A DNA stretch of 38,819 nt from Microcystis aeruginosa Ma_SC_T_19800800_S464 (GCA_007095785.1 SFBL01000074.1:1-38819), one strand, 5' to 3'; shown: positions 16,262-25,245, counted from the first letter of the stretch. Translations and numbers: made by a program. The notes: generated by a model from the letters alone, not told the origin.

Positions 16262-17356
16262 TTAGCTGGCTAATTTTAGATCGAAATTACTTTGTTTATT
16301 GCCTAATTGTCTGAGCCAACGATAATTATAAGCTAAAGCACCCCAGAAGGTGGGATAAACAGCATAATTAACGCCAAATTCGTGGCAAACTTCCGCTAAA
16401 ATTGGGGCAATTTTGGGGTAGTGAATATGACAAATTTGCGGGAAAAGATGGTGAACAACTTGATAATTTAAACCTCCTAAATACCAATTTAAAAAGGCAT
16501 TTTTAGGAGCAAAATCTACGGTAGTTCGCACTTGAAAAATTGCCCATTCGTCTTCGATTTGGTTAGCTGCCGAGGGTTGAATAAATTCGGCGGGTTCCAA
16601 AACGTGAGCCAACATAAATACATGACAAGCAAGCAATCCATAGGTCGTAAAAACAATGAGAAAACCGATCGCTATTTCTAGGGGACTATAACCAACTAAG
16701 AGGGGAATGCCAATAAACCAAAAGAGATAAATAACTTTTCCGCTCAATAAAACGAATAGATCAATCGCTTTAGGATTGGGAATTTTAATCTCGCCAAAAC
16801 GATGACGAAAGAGGATGGAGCGCACATCGGAAAATGACCAATAGATAGGAATTATAGCGTAGAGGATTGGGATAAATAAATGTTGATAACGATGATACCA
16901 TTTATGCTCGGCATGGGGAGTCATTCGCACGATACCATCGCCGTGAATTTCCACATCGTACCCTAAAACATTGGTGTAGGTATGATGGAGATAATTATGA
17001 CGAAAACGCCAGAGATAACTGGAAGTACCAATGATATAATCGTAGGTCAGTCCAAGGAGAGAATTAACCCATTTTTTACTAGAATAGCCGCCATGGTTGG
17101 CATCATGACCAATGCTAAAACCAATCCCTGCTAATCCTCCTCCTAAAACCATGCAACCGATAATTTTTAGCCACCAGATATCCGGACCAAAAAGCACAAA
17201 TAACCAAGCGGCAATTACCCAAGTTAAAATCGTGATCGTCTTCAGGTACATGGCCAAATTATCTCTGGTGGGGATGCCGTTTTCGGTAAAATAAGCATCA
17301 ACCCGTTTATTCAATTCCTTTCTAAAACCCTGATTTTCGGTAAAAGTTACTCGCAT
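16262..17356 (-). CDS. desD: Delta-6 acyl-lipid fatty acid desaturase
   Basis: A 364-residue membrane di-iron desaturase that introduces the delta-6 double bond into lipid-bound C18 acyl chains in cyanobacterial membranes. The three histidine boxes are HDANHGG, HNYLHH and QVVHH. VEIHGDG, LAHVLE and ICHIHYP match the Synechocystis DesD pattern I remember closely. The frame could start 12 codons upstream at a TTG (17392), but the ATG at 17356 gives the DesD-like start MRVTFTENQGFRKELNKRVD and is preferred. Several hydrophobic segments flank the boxes. The product would be gamma-linolenic or stearidonic lipid. It is divergent from the CHAT-receptor operon. Confidence 0.9.
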   Translation of the reverse strand: MRVTFTENQGFRKELNKRVDAYFTENGIPTRDNLAMYLKTITILTWVIAAWLFVLFGPDIWWLKIIGCMVLGGGLAGIGFSIGHDANHGGYSSKKWVNSLLGLTYDYIIGTSSYLWRFRHNYLHHTYTNVLGYDVEIHGDGIVRMTPHAEHKWYHRYQHLFIPILYAIIPIYWSFSDVRSILFRHRFGEIKIPNPKAIDLFVLLSGKVIYLFWFIGIPLLVGYSPLEIAIGFLIVFTTYGLLACHVFMLAHVLEPAEFIQPSAANQIEDEWAIFQVRTTVDFAPKNAFLNWYLGGLNYQVVHHLFPQICHIHYPKIAPILAEVCHEFGVNYAVYPTFWGALAYNYRWLRQLGNKQSNFDLKLAS

Positions 17357-17601
17357 TCCTAATTTTTGTCCTAGAAGTTGATATGACGGCAATTTGTGGC
17401 AGCTCAGAGGGAATCTATGAGTCTTTTACTGGTTTGCTAAGGCTGTCTCACTATAACTGATAGTTTCTCATCAGTCCCTCATCTATTGTCAGAGAAAGAG
17501 GTGCGCTTGGCAAGGGAATCACCGAATTTATTTGCCACTCTTGCAGAAAATCTTCGGTTTTTACCTAATCAGATATCAGATACCTGTAGCTGGTGATAGA
17601 G
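17357..17601. other. Divergent intergenic region of desD and the CHAT-receptor operon
   Basis: This 245-base region must hold promoters in both directions. I see no consensus -35/-10 pair. A short inverted motif (GATATCAGATACC) lies at 17571-17583, just before the operon start. Confidence 0.35.
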
Positions 17602-18750
17602 ATGAGCGTTAGGTACTTTTATACTACTATTAAAGCGATTGAAGGCGATCGAGTTTTCTGGTGCGAAGTGCCACAATTAAGAAAATCGATCAATGCGATC
17701 GCTGGAAAGGTGGCAAATGATCAAGCGGTATATCTTGATCTGTGGCAATGGTTACAGAATGATCCTAATAACCAATTAGTCAAGTCTCATTGGATGGTTT
17801 TTTTACAATATCGCTCCTGTATGGTAACTCAAAGGGTCTATCAAAATGTTGGCCATCGGATCGATGCTGATTATGAAACCCTATTCTACTATTTGCTGAA
17901 TTTGCTGGCCACGGCAATCACCAACAATCCTAGCAATTTTTACGGCAACTTTCAGGATCAAAAGACCAAACTGGGATTTTTTCGCTTAATTTTAGAAAAA
18001 TGGACAGATAAAAAATTAAGAAATACTCTCTATAATTTCCTGCGAGGAGAGTATAAAACTATCGGCAGGACTAATCTCGGTATAGTCAGTCTTTTTAGTG
18101 CGAATAAAATTCAAAAAGTTTTACGAGCATCGGGTATATTTACCGAGAATCACCTGCTAATATTTAACTGTTTTCGAGAGGTAAAAAAAGCTTCTCTTAG
18201 ATCATTGGATAAGTGGCAAGAGGAGGATTGGCAACAAGTAATCGATCGCTTGCAGCAGTTACAACCGCAAGTTATTTTCACCATTGAGGAAGTGCAAGCA
18301 AAACTCAATCAAATAGGGGAGATAATGCGTAATCACATCGATCCTCCTTGCTCTAAATTTGAGCCGACTAATTATGACCATGATAGCAATTACTTTTGGG
18401 AAAATCTCCCCAGCAAGAGGCCAAGTCAAGACTTACTACAACAGCAAGAAATCCAGGAAGATATTAAGAAGTTACTGATCACTCAAGAGGAGGAAGTTAA
18501 ACAGATTGTCTATTGTTACTATCATCAAAAGATGACACAGGTACAGATCGCTAATCGATTGGGAGTTCACTCATCTACTATTAGTCGAGAAATAACCCAA
18601 TTATGTAAAAAAATTTATCAGCTACTCTGTGCAAGGGAAGGCAAAGATTGTCCTAAGTTATTAAATGAGATTAAATTACAATCTCTGCAAAAACAAGAGA
18701 TCGATGCTTATCTAGAATATTTTTGTCAGTCCTACTTAACTCAAAACTAA
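17602..18750 (+). CDS. Sigma-70 region 4-like DNA-binding protein
   Basis: A 382-residue protein (ATG at 17602; a GTG three codons upstream is possible). The N-terminal 270 residues are helical, without a recognisable sigma region 2. The C-terminal segment (about 290-345 of the longer frame) reads as a sigma region 4/LuxR-type helix-turn-helix: KMTQVQIANRLGVHSSTISR followed by a basic helix. Proteins of this type, annotated as sigma-70-like, typically precede DUF1822 genes in cyanobacteria, as here (16-base spacer). It probably regulates transcription of its own operon. Whether it can recruit RNA polymerase core is unclear, because region 2 is not obvious. It has no close relation to the primary sigma factors. 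Confidence 0.7.
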   Translation: MSVRYFYTTIKAIEGDRVFWCEVPQLRKSINAIAGKVANDQAVYLDLWQWLQNDPNNQLVKSHWMVFLQYRSCMVTQRVYQNVGHRIDADYETLFYYLLNLLATAITNNPSNFYGNFQDQKTKLGFFRLILEKWTDKKLRNTLYNFLRGEYKTIGRTNLGIVSLFSANKIQKVLRASGIFTENHLLIFNCFREVKKASLRSLDKWQEEDWQQVIDRLQQLQPQVIFTIEEVQAKLNQIGEIMRNHIDPPCSKFEPTNYDHDSNYFWENLPSKRPSQDLLQQQEIQEDIKKLLITQEEEVKQIVYCYYHQKMTQVQIANRLGVHSSTISREITQLCKKIYQLLCAREGKDCPKLLNEIKLQSLQKQEIDAYLEYFCQSYLTQN

Positions 18751-18766
18751 TCTGTCAGGAGATACC

Positions 18767-20131
18767 ATGAAAGTCAACCTCGATATTTTGCAACAAATTA
18801 ACCCGAAATCTCTTTGGCTAACTTTTTCGGAAACAGAGATTAAACAAGCTCGATCGATTCTCGGTCAATATTCTAATCAAACCGCCAAAAATCAGGCTTT
18901 GATTAATTACTTAGTCCAAATATGCTTAAGCAATTGGCTGAAAAACAATCTTGATTCTTCTCTTAAAATAATACCTAAAAACCATCAGTATCTTTGGGAG
19001 TTTATTAACGGGGTTACTTGGCAAATTCAAGATAAAAAAGTGACTACTATTCCCAGTCAAGCCATTGACATTGAGGGATTGACAATAGAGCAAGAATGGG
19101 TTGATATTCCCGATTTAGCGGCGGATTTTTATCTAGGAGTGCAGGTAGATTTAGCAGAAAAATTCCTCAATATCTGGGGTTTTATATCCAGAAAAGATGT
19201 TAAAAATCTCGCAGAATACGATCCAATTTACCATCAATATTATTTGGACAGTGAGCAAATAATTGATAATTTAGATATTCTTTGGCAGAGTTTGTTAGAG
19301 GGAAAGAGTGAAAAAGGAAAACTGGAATCCTTAGCAAACTTATCGCCAGCAATAGCAGAAAATTTAATTAAAAAGTTAGGTCAAGTTTCACCCTATTCTC
19401 CGAGATTAGATATTAGTTGTCAGCAGTGGTTAGCTTTGTTGAATAATCAGCAATGGCGAGAAAAACTTTATCAGCAGCGTCTAGAAATAATCCCCACTAA
19501 ACTTAGTCAATGGTTGCAGGGAATTATTACAGAGAAATGGCAGGAAATCCTTAACACCCTCGACAATTATCGTCCAATTAATCCGGGGTTTTTGTTGGCT
19601 GCTGAAAAAATCAGCAGCCGAGAATCTCCGACAGATATTCAGGGAGAAATTAGACAACTGTATGCTAGTCAAAAAGAGGTGGAATTTTGGGAACATTTAA
19701 CCCCAGAGGAAGCTTTAGCAAAACTACAACATCAAACCCAAGATGAAACTATTCGCTGGCAAGCAGCCGAATATCTCTGGAATATCGATCCTCATTATCC
19801 CAATGCTGCTATCCGTAAAATGCTCGATGTGGGTAGTCAATTAATGGGACATAAAATCGCTTTAATGGTGGGAGTTTTATCGACCAGTGACCAGAGAATT
19901 GCTGTCTTAATTCGTGCCTATGCCATGGAAAATTTTGCCAAGCTACCCCCCGGTTTATCTTTGCAAATTAGCGATGAAATAGGCCAATTAATCCCCAGTT
20001 TAGAGGCAATAGCAAGGGAGAAACCCTTAGATAGCTATCTGCAACTTTATTTTCTAGCTGATGCCGATGATCGCTTTAATGTTAACCTAAGTTTAGGGGA
20101 TAGTAGCATTACCGAACACTTTAGGATTTAA
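18767..20131 (+). CDS. DUF1822 family protein
   Basis: A 454-residue soluble protein. The N-terminal half has the DUF1822 pattern: an early helix ending in NYLVQICLSNWLKNNL, then EWVDIPDLAADFYLGVQVDL, a LNIWGFISRKDVKNLAEYD strand-turn, and YYLDSEQIIDNLDILW. The C-terminal 200 residues are helical with a HEAT-like segment (TIRWQAAEYLWNIDPHYPNA) and a DUF1822-typical end. The function of the family is unknown; its constant position after sigma-like genes suggests it works with, or restrains, that factor. It starts 16 bases after the upstream gene and ends 32 bases before the CHAT-receptor gene. AGGAG precedes the start. Confidence 0.8.
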   Translation: MKVNLDILQQINPKSLWLTFSETEIKQARSILGQYSNQTAKNQALINYLVQICLSNWLKNNLDSSLKIIPKNHQYLWEFINGVTWQIQDKKVTTIPSQAIDIEGLTIEQEWVDIPDLAADFYLGVQVDLAEKFLNIWGFISRKDVKNLAEYDPIYHQYYLDSEQIIDNLDILWQSLLEGKSEKGKLESLANLSPAIAENLIKKLGQVSPYSPRLDISCQQWLALLNNQQWREKLYQQRLEIIPTKLSQWLQGIITEKWQEILNTLDNYRPINPGFLLAAEKISSRESPTDIQGEIRQLYASQKEVEFWEHLTPEEALAKLQHQTQDETIRWQAAEYLWNIDPHYPNAAIRKMLDVGSQLMGHKIALMVGVLSTSDQRIAVLIRAYAMENFAKLPPGLSLQISDEIGQLIPSLEAIAREKPLDSYLQLYFLADADDRFNVNLSLGDSSITEHFRI

Positions 20132-20163
20132 TAGAGATAGCAGAAAATGTCAAGGGTAAAGAC

Positions 20164-22773
20164 ATGAGCAGAGTTGTGATTCTGAAAATTGGGGAGGGAA
20201 ATTTTGCAACGGGATTTTCCGTCACTCTAGAAATTCGTGACAATAATCGCTTGATAGCGCCTTTTGCTGAGGGGAAATTAGTCCCTAACCTTGACATTGC
20301 CGACGCTTTGCAAAATTATCGTCGAGCTTATTATCATTGGGTAAAAAGTCAACCCAGTTTAGGAATTACCGTTCCCCATAGTATGATCACCAATGCAGCG
20401 GTGGGTGATCCTAGAGACAACCTGAGAAAAGCTACTCAAACTTTAAAAGATAGCCTAAATGAATGGCTAAATTCTAGTTATCTGAGTTCGATACAAAATC
20501 ATATTTTGTTCCATATAGGTACTGAGTCAGAAGTCAGATTTTTTATCCAAACTACCCACTTTGATTTACAACAAATTCCCTGGGAGTCTTGGAATTTTTT
20601 ACACGAATGGTGTCCCGATATGGAAATTGCTCTTACTATCCAGAGAAATCCCCCGATAATTAACCTGACTTCTCCAATTAAGGTTTTAGTAATTTTGGGC
20701 AATATTGACATCGGAAATGAGCATACTTCCGTGTGTTTATCCAGTTTGCAAACGGTACTAGGAAATCCAGATAAGATTTTTATGCAAATCTTAAGTCCTA
20801 GTTCAGAAGTTCCTCTTTCAACGAAAAGTATTCACAATGAGTTGATCGAAAATCAATGGGATATTGTAGTTTATTTAGGTCATAGTCAAACCAGTAGCGA
20901 CGGTCACGATGGAGTTTTTATCATTGATAATGATACGGCTTTATCTCCTGAACATAACTTAAGGAATTCCCTAGAAATAGCTGTTAAAAAAGGATTAAAA
21001 CTTGTTATCTGTAACTCCTGCGATGGGTTAGGTATTGGTCGTCAGTTGGCTAAGATCAGAGTACCCCATATTATTGTTATGAAAGAACCGATAGCGGTGC
21101 GGGTTGCTTTGAGATTTCTAGAAGTTTTTCTTCCCAATTTTCTTGGACATAAATCCCTACAAGAATCCTTAACAAGCGCTCGACAAGAATTAAGATTACA
21201 TGAATTTGAGGTGGATGCTGCTAGTTCTTCTTTGCTGCCTCGTTTGATAGAAAATCCTGAAGAACCACCGTTAATTTTACCTTTAACCCCTGAAAATACG
21301 GAGGAAAATCACCAAAATAATGATGAGCAAAGTTGGCCTTCACGTCTATCTAGTCGCTGGAAACAAGCTCTGTTATTTATTTTAAGTCTTCTGGTAACTT
21401 TATCAGTTTTATATGGGGGAGGAGTATTTTCCGATGATGCTAGTAAATACCCAGAAATTAGCTTAGGTGAAGAAATATTATTCAAGACAAACCGACAAGA
21501 TAACAGTCTTGAACGGGGAAGACAAGCTTTTAAAAACCAAGAATATAAACAAGCAATTAAGCTTTTTAAACAATCCCTTGATCGCTTGCCCAATAATCCA
21601 GAGATTCGAATCTATTATAATAACGCTCGTGCGGCCTATCAAGACAGAAATCCCTTAAAAATTGCCACCAGTGTTCCTCTTGGTAATAATCCAGAAATTG
21701 CCCAAGAAATTTTACGAGGTATTGCTTTATTCCAACAGGAGTTAAACGATGAACAGGCCAAAAACCCCGATTTTCACTTTCTACAGGTAGTGGTCGCTAA
21801 TGATAATAATAGCGCCGTAGATGCCGAAGATCGAGCCGAAAAATTTGTTAAAGATCCGTCAATTATAGCAGTGGTTGGTCATAATGCTTCTGCTGCTAGT
21901 GAAGCGGCCAAAGATATCTATGTACCAGGGAAAATTGTTGCCATATCCCCTACGAGCTTTTCCCCGAAAATCTCTGGCAATGACTATATATATAAAATGG
22001 TTCCCGATCTGGAAACTTTTGCCACAACCTTAAGTGAATATATCCGTCAACAAACTGACAAGCTAATTATCCAAAACCCCACTAATTTAATTTGTTACGA
22101 CAATCGCTCTGGAGATAATTATAACTTTGCTAAAAAATATAGAAACATTCTTCTCGGTCAGCAGTTTCAAAAATTTGTTAAAGATGAAGATTTTGACTGC
22201 AATATCGAACCAAAAATTCATTTAGGTGAACAAGAAATTTATCAAAAAATTGCTCAATATCAAGTAAATATTCTCATGGTTGCTCCCTATGTTAATGATC
22301 TGAAAAGAGCCGTCAGTATCTTTAAGCAACGTCCCGCAGAACAGTTAAACTTAGTAACTTTAGGTTCCCCCACTTTTCAAAGTTATCTCACCCTTGCAGA
22401 AGGTAAACAAGGAGTAGAAAATTTAGTTATCACCGTGCCTTGGTATGATCTCAAACAAGATAATTATATCCAGAGTTTTTGGCAAAATAAGATCAATGTT
22501 TGGCGCACTCCCATGTCCTACGATGCGACCAAAGTTATCCTCACCGCTTTGCGAAAGTTATACCAACAAGGACAAAAATTCGATCGAGAATTATTAAATC
22601 AAGTTTTAAGAAACGATTTTTCTATCGAAGGAATGACTGGCACTGTTAGATTCGATGAGAATGGTGTCCGCAACATGAATAATAATCCTGATGATCGCCG
22701 CTACTTGATTCTACAGGTCAAAAATGGTCGATTTGTCCCCCTCGCTCCCATTAAATCTGCCGGTCCACTCTAA
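20164..22773 (+). CDS. CHAT caspase-like protease fused to a periplasmic ligand-binding domain
   Basis: An 869-residue transmembrane protein. Residues 1-370 are cytoplasmic, with a C-terminal CHAT (caspase HetF-associated) protease domain. Its catalytic pair is visible as H240 in VVYLGHSQ and C286 in CNSCDGLG, followed by the IRVPHIIVMKEPI strand typical of cyanobacterial CHAT effectors. A single membrane helix follows (about 400-420). A short TPR-like pair comes next (about 445-490: QAFKNQEYKQAIKLFKQSLD). A type-I periplasmic solute-binding domain (about 500-869; LivK/Peripla_BP_6-like, with VVGHNASAASEAAKDIY) ends the protein. The layout is that of a receptor whose outer domain could switch an inner protease. 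Ligand and protein substrate are unknown. The outer half is paralogous to the gene at 23612. Confidence 0.85.
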   Translation: MSRVVILKIGEGNFATGFSVTLEIRDNNRLIAPFAEGKLVPNLDIADALQNYRRAYYHWVKSQPSLGITVPHSMITNAAVGDPRDNLRKATQTLKDSLNEWLNSSYLSSIQNHILFHIGTESEVRFFIQTTHFDLQQIPWESWNFLHEWCPDMEIALTIQRNPPIINLTSPIKVLVILGNIDIGNEHTSVCLSSLQTVLGNPDKIFMQILSPSSEVPLSTKSIHNELIENQWDIVVYLGHSQTSSDGHDGVFIIDNDTALSPEHNLRNSLEIAVKKGLKLVICNSCDGLGIGRQLAKIRVPHIIVMKEPIAVRVALRFLEVFLPNFLGHKSLQESLTSARQELRLHEFEVDAASSSLLPRLIENPEEPPLILPLTPENTEENHQNNDEQSWPSRLSSRWKQALLFILSLLVTLSVLYGGGVFSDDASKYPEISLGEEILFKTNRQDNSLERGRQAFKNQEYKQAIKLFKQSLDRLPNNPEIRIYYNNARAAYQDRNPLKIATSVPLGNNPEIAQEILRGIALFQQELNDEQAKNPDFHFLQVVVANDNNSAVDAEDRAEKFVKDPSIIAVVGHNASAASEAAKDIYVPGKIVAISPTSFSPKISGNDYIYKMVPDLETFATTLSEYIRQQTDKLIIQNPTNLICYDNRSGDNYNFAKKYRNILLGQQFQKFVKDEDFDCNIEPKIHLGEQEIYQKIAQYQVNILMVAPYVNDLKRAVSIFKQRPAEQLNLVTLGSPTFQSYLTLAEGKQGVENLVITVPWYDLKQDNYIQSFWQNKINVWRTPMSYDATKVILTALRKLYQQGQKFDRELLNQVLRNDFSIEGMTGTVRFDENGVRNMNNNPDDRRYLILQVKNGRFVPLAPIKSAGPL

Positions 22774-22880
22774 ACCTTCCTATCCTTGTCAAGACTTTTT
22801 ACAAAACTTAACCTTATCCACTGCATCAAAGTTGGCCATCACTCCTAATTAACAGGTAATACCTCTAGGAGACAAACGGC

Positions 22881-23600
22881 ATGAAATTGTTAAAAAAATT
22901 AACCCCAAAGGCCTTGATTTTTTGGCTGATCGGTGATAAGGCAGGAAATTCTCTCGTTGCGATCTGGAATTGGTTGTGGGGTATTCCCATCGAATCCGGC
23001 GGAAAAATTGCCGTAGAATCGGCCAGAGAATCCCTAGAATCGATGCAAAAATCCCTAGCGGAATTAACAGAATCGGTGGCGAAAGTAGTAGCGGCCCAGC
23101 AATCTGCTCAAGCACAATACGAGGCAAAAAAACAGGAACACACAAACTACTTGCAGCAGGCTGTCACCGCTCAAAAAAAAGGTCTTCAAGAAGCGGCAAG
23201 ACTGGCTATGGTTAAGGTTATCTCCCTAGAAAAAATTCTACCCGCCATGAAAGATCGGGTTGATAATGCCGAAAAAGTGGTCATTGCTGCTAAGGAAAAA
23301 CTTCGCAAAGAGCAGGAAAAAATCGAGCATTATAAGTTAGAAATGAGCAACTTAAAAGCGATTAGTTCCATGAATGAGGCTTTAGGTAAAATAAACGAAT
23401 TTGATAGTAGTCTCAACCTCAATACCTCCCGCGATCGCTTTGAGGATGCCAATGGAGCGATTAACGACCGTTATCGAAAAGAAAACGTCTATAGTGAATT
23501 AAGCGAGAACTATAGCGAGAAATTAGCTCAAGAAATCGATTTCTTAAGCCTTGATGACGAAATTAACCGCCGTTTAGCCGAATTCAATCAGCAAAGTTAA
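22881..23600 (+). CDS. PspA/Vipp1 (ESCRT-III)-like coiled-coil protein
   Basis: A 239-residue, almost wholly helical protein. A hydrophobic/amphipathic start (ALIFWLIGDKAGNSLVAIWN) may touch the membrane. A long coiled coil (about 45-165) is followed by MNEALGKINEFDSSLNLNTS and a RFEDANGAINDRY helix, resembling the alpha3-alpha5 part of PspA/IM30 proteins. Those proteins polymerise on stressed membranes and remodel or seal them. I rate the match as distant, so a generic coiled-coil protein is the alternative. The start has an AGGAG 13 bases upstream. The gene follows the CHAT receptor by 107 bases and the second receptor starts 11 bases after its stop. Confidence 0.6.
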   Translation: MKLLKKLTPKALIFWLIGDKAGNSLVAIWNWLWGIPIESGGKIAVESARESLESMQKSLAELTESVAKVVAAQQSAQAQYEAKKQEHTNYLQQAVTAQKKGLQEAARLAMVKVISLEKILPAMKDRVDNAEKVVIAAKEKLRKEQEKIEHYKLEMSNLKAISSMNEALGKINEFDSSLNLNTSRDRFEDANGAINDRYRKENVYSELSENYSEKLAQEIDFLSLDDEINRRLAEFNQQS

Positions 23601-23611
23601 GGAGTAAAGCG

Positions 23612-24961
23612 ATGACAAAGACTGGCAAAAAAGCGAGCTTACCGCCAATTTTCTATGTTTTACTGGGGTTGATCGGCTGGTTTCTTTTTCCCCAAATATT
23701 GGCAATATTTGCCCCAAAAGCCGATAATAATCCCCGCATGAGTTACGGCAATCATCTCCTGATCAAAACTAATTCTAACACCACCAAAGAATCAGCGATC
23801 GCTGCCATTGCTCAAGGTGATCACCAAGAAGCAGAGCAACTCCTGCAAAAATCCCTCGCTCAACGTCCCAACGATCCCGAAAGCGTAATTTATCTAAGCA
23901 ACCTGCAAACTGGCTCAAATCCCTTTAAAATCGCCGTTGTTGTCCCAGCGACAACTAATCCCAACGTCGCTCAAGAAATATTGCGAGGAGTCGCCAGCGC
24001 ACAAACCCAGATCAATCAACAGGGAGGGATCAACGGCAGAAAACTGATGGTTATCGTGGTTAATGACGATAATCAGCCGCAGATATCGAAAGAGGTAGCC
24101 AGTGAATTAGTCAAAAATCCCGATATTATCGCTGTTATCGGTCATAATGCCTCCGATGCCAGTTTAGCCGCCGCTCCCATCTACGAAAAAGGCGGTTTGG
24201 TGATGATTTCTCCCACCTCCCTGGCTAATAATCTCTCCGGTGCGGGAAATTATATCTTTCGTCTGGTGGCTTCTAACGGCAAAATTACGGAAAAATTAGC
24301 AAATTACATAGTAAATACTGCTAAAGTCCAGAAAATTGCTTTTTGCTACGATTCTCAAGCTCCCGATAATATTTCCTTTAAAGATGAGTTGATGGCTAAT
24401 GTGGCGAAAAAAGGCGGTCAAATTGTGCCGATTGTCTGTGATCTGAGTGTACCCAATTTTAAGGCCGATCAAGCCCTTAATCAGGCGATTTCTGGGGGTG
24501 CTAACGGTCTATTTGTCGTCGCTCATGTTGATCGTCTCGATCCCGTTTTTGAGGTTATTCGCTCCAATCGTCAGCGTTTGCCTCTGTTTAGTAGTCCCAC
24601 CCTCTACAATATTCGCACCCTCGAAGATGGCGGCAAAAACGCCCAAGGTTTAACCCTTGCCGCACCCTGGCACCCCTCGGTTAACCAGACTTTTGCCAAT
24701 CTTATGCAGGAACAGTGGCGCGGTCCAGTTAGTTGGCGCACAGCTACCAGTTTTGACGCTACACGGGTGATTATTGCCGGTTTAAGGGAAAATCCTCAAC
24801 GTCAGGGCCTACAATCCAGGCTGCGTTCCGCCAATTTTCATCAAACAGGGGCCACCGGAAAAATTAGCTTTGATCCTAATACTGGCGATCGCATTGGTCA
24901 ACCAGTGTTAATTCAAGTGCGCTCGACTCCCGACGGTGAGCAGTTTGTCCCTTTACCTTAA
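23612..24961 (+). CDS. Membrane-anchored periplasmic ligand-binding protein, paralogue of the CHAT receptor ectodomain
   Basis: A 449-residue protein: short basic cytoplasmic start, one transmembrane helix (about 11-32), a TPR-like segment (about 60-100: IAQGDHQEAEQLLQKSLAQRP), then a LivK/Peripla_BP_6-like solute-binding domain to the end (IAVIGHNASDASLAAAPIYE; QEILRGVASAQTQINQQGGI). The region from about residue 45 onward aligns motif by motif with residues 430-869 of the CHAT receptor (LLIKTN/ILFKTN, NPFKIA/NPLKIA, QEILRG, VIGHNAS/VVGHNAS). No protease domain is present. No ABC permease or ATPase is nearby, so transport is unlikely. A partner, co-receptor or decoy for the CHAT receptor is the inferred role. 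Confidence 0.8.
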   Translation: MTKTGKKASLPPIFYVLLGLIGWFLFPQILAIFAPKADNNPRMSYGNHLLIKTNSNTTKESAIAAIAQGDHQEAEQLLQKSLAQRPNDPESVIYLSNLQTGSNPFKIAVVVPATTNPNVAQEILRGVASAQTQINQQGGINGRKLMVIVVNDDNQPQISKEVASELVKNPDIIAVIGHNASDASLAAAPIYEKGGLVMISPTSLANNLSGAGNYIFRLVASNGKITEKLANYIVNTAKVQKIAFCYDSQAPDNISFKDELMANVAKKGGQIVPIVCDLSVPNFKADQALNQAISGGANGLFVVAHVDRLDPVFEVIRSNRQRLPLFSSPTLYNIRTLEDGGKNAQGLTLAAPWHPSVNQTFANLMQEQWRGPVSWRTATSFDATRVIIAGLRENPQRQGLQSRLRSANFHQTGATGKISFDPNTGDRIGQPVLIQVRSTPDGEQFVPLP

Positions 24962-24984
24962 AAAGTCCCTAGTCCACAAAATTC

Positions 24985-25005
24985 GGGAGAGCTGCCAACT
25001 CTCCC
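24985..25005 (+). terminator. Hairpin after the CHAT-receptor operon
   Basis: GGGAGAG (24985-24991) and CTCTCCC (24999-25005) form a perfect 7-base stem with a 7-base loop, 24 bases after the last stop codon. No T-run follows on the + strand (the next bases are CCCGAAAAAA), so it is a weak or non-classical terminator candidate. Confidence 0.45.
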
Positions 25006-25245
25006 CCCGAAAAAATCTCAAAAATTACGATTATTTCAATGTTGGATTCCAAGCTATTTAAGGGTTTAGGCTCCTTTAAACTACTAATTTGCTATAACCA
25101 GTCTAGGAGAGCCGAAATGAATAGCTAATATGTTAAAATATGCCTAAGTAGATAGGTGTTAAAAATTGTCAGATGCCCCTTATTAAGGGTAGCAGGGGGG
25201 ATCAAAGGCAAAATCTATCTTCAATTAAATTATAACTACTTACCT

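Noticed and set aside
23612-24961. Reading the second receptor as part of an amino-acid ABC transporter
   Set aside because: No permease or ATPase genes are nearby, and its closest relative in the window is the ectodomain of the CHAT receptor.
25156-25245. Upstream extension of the response regulator
   Set aside because: The added 30 residues do not resemble a receiver domain; the ATG at 25246 gives the standard N-terminus.
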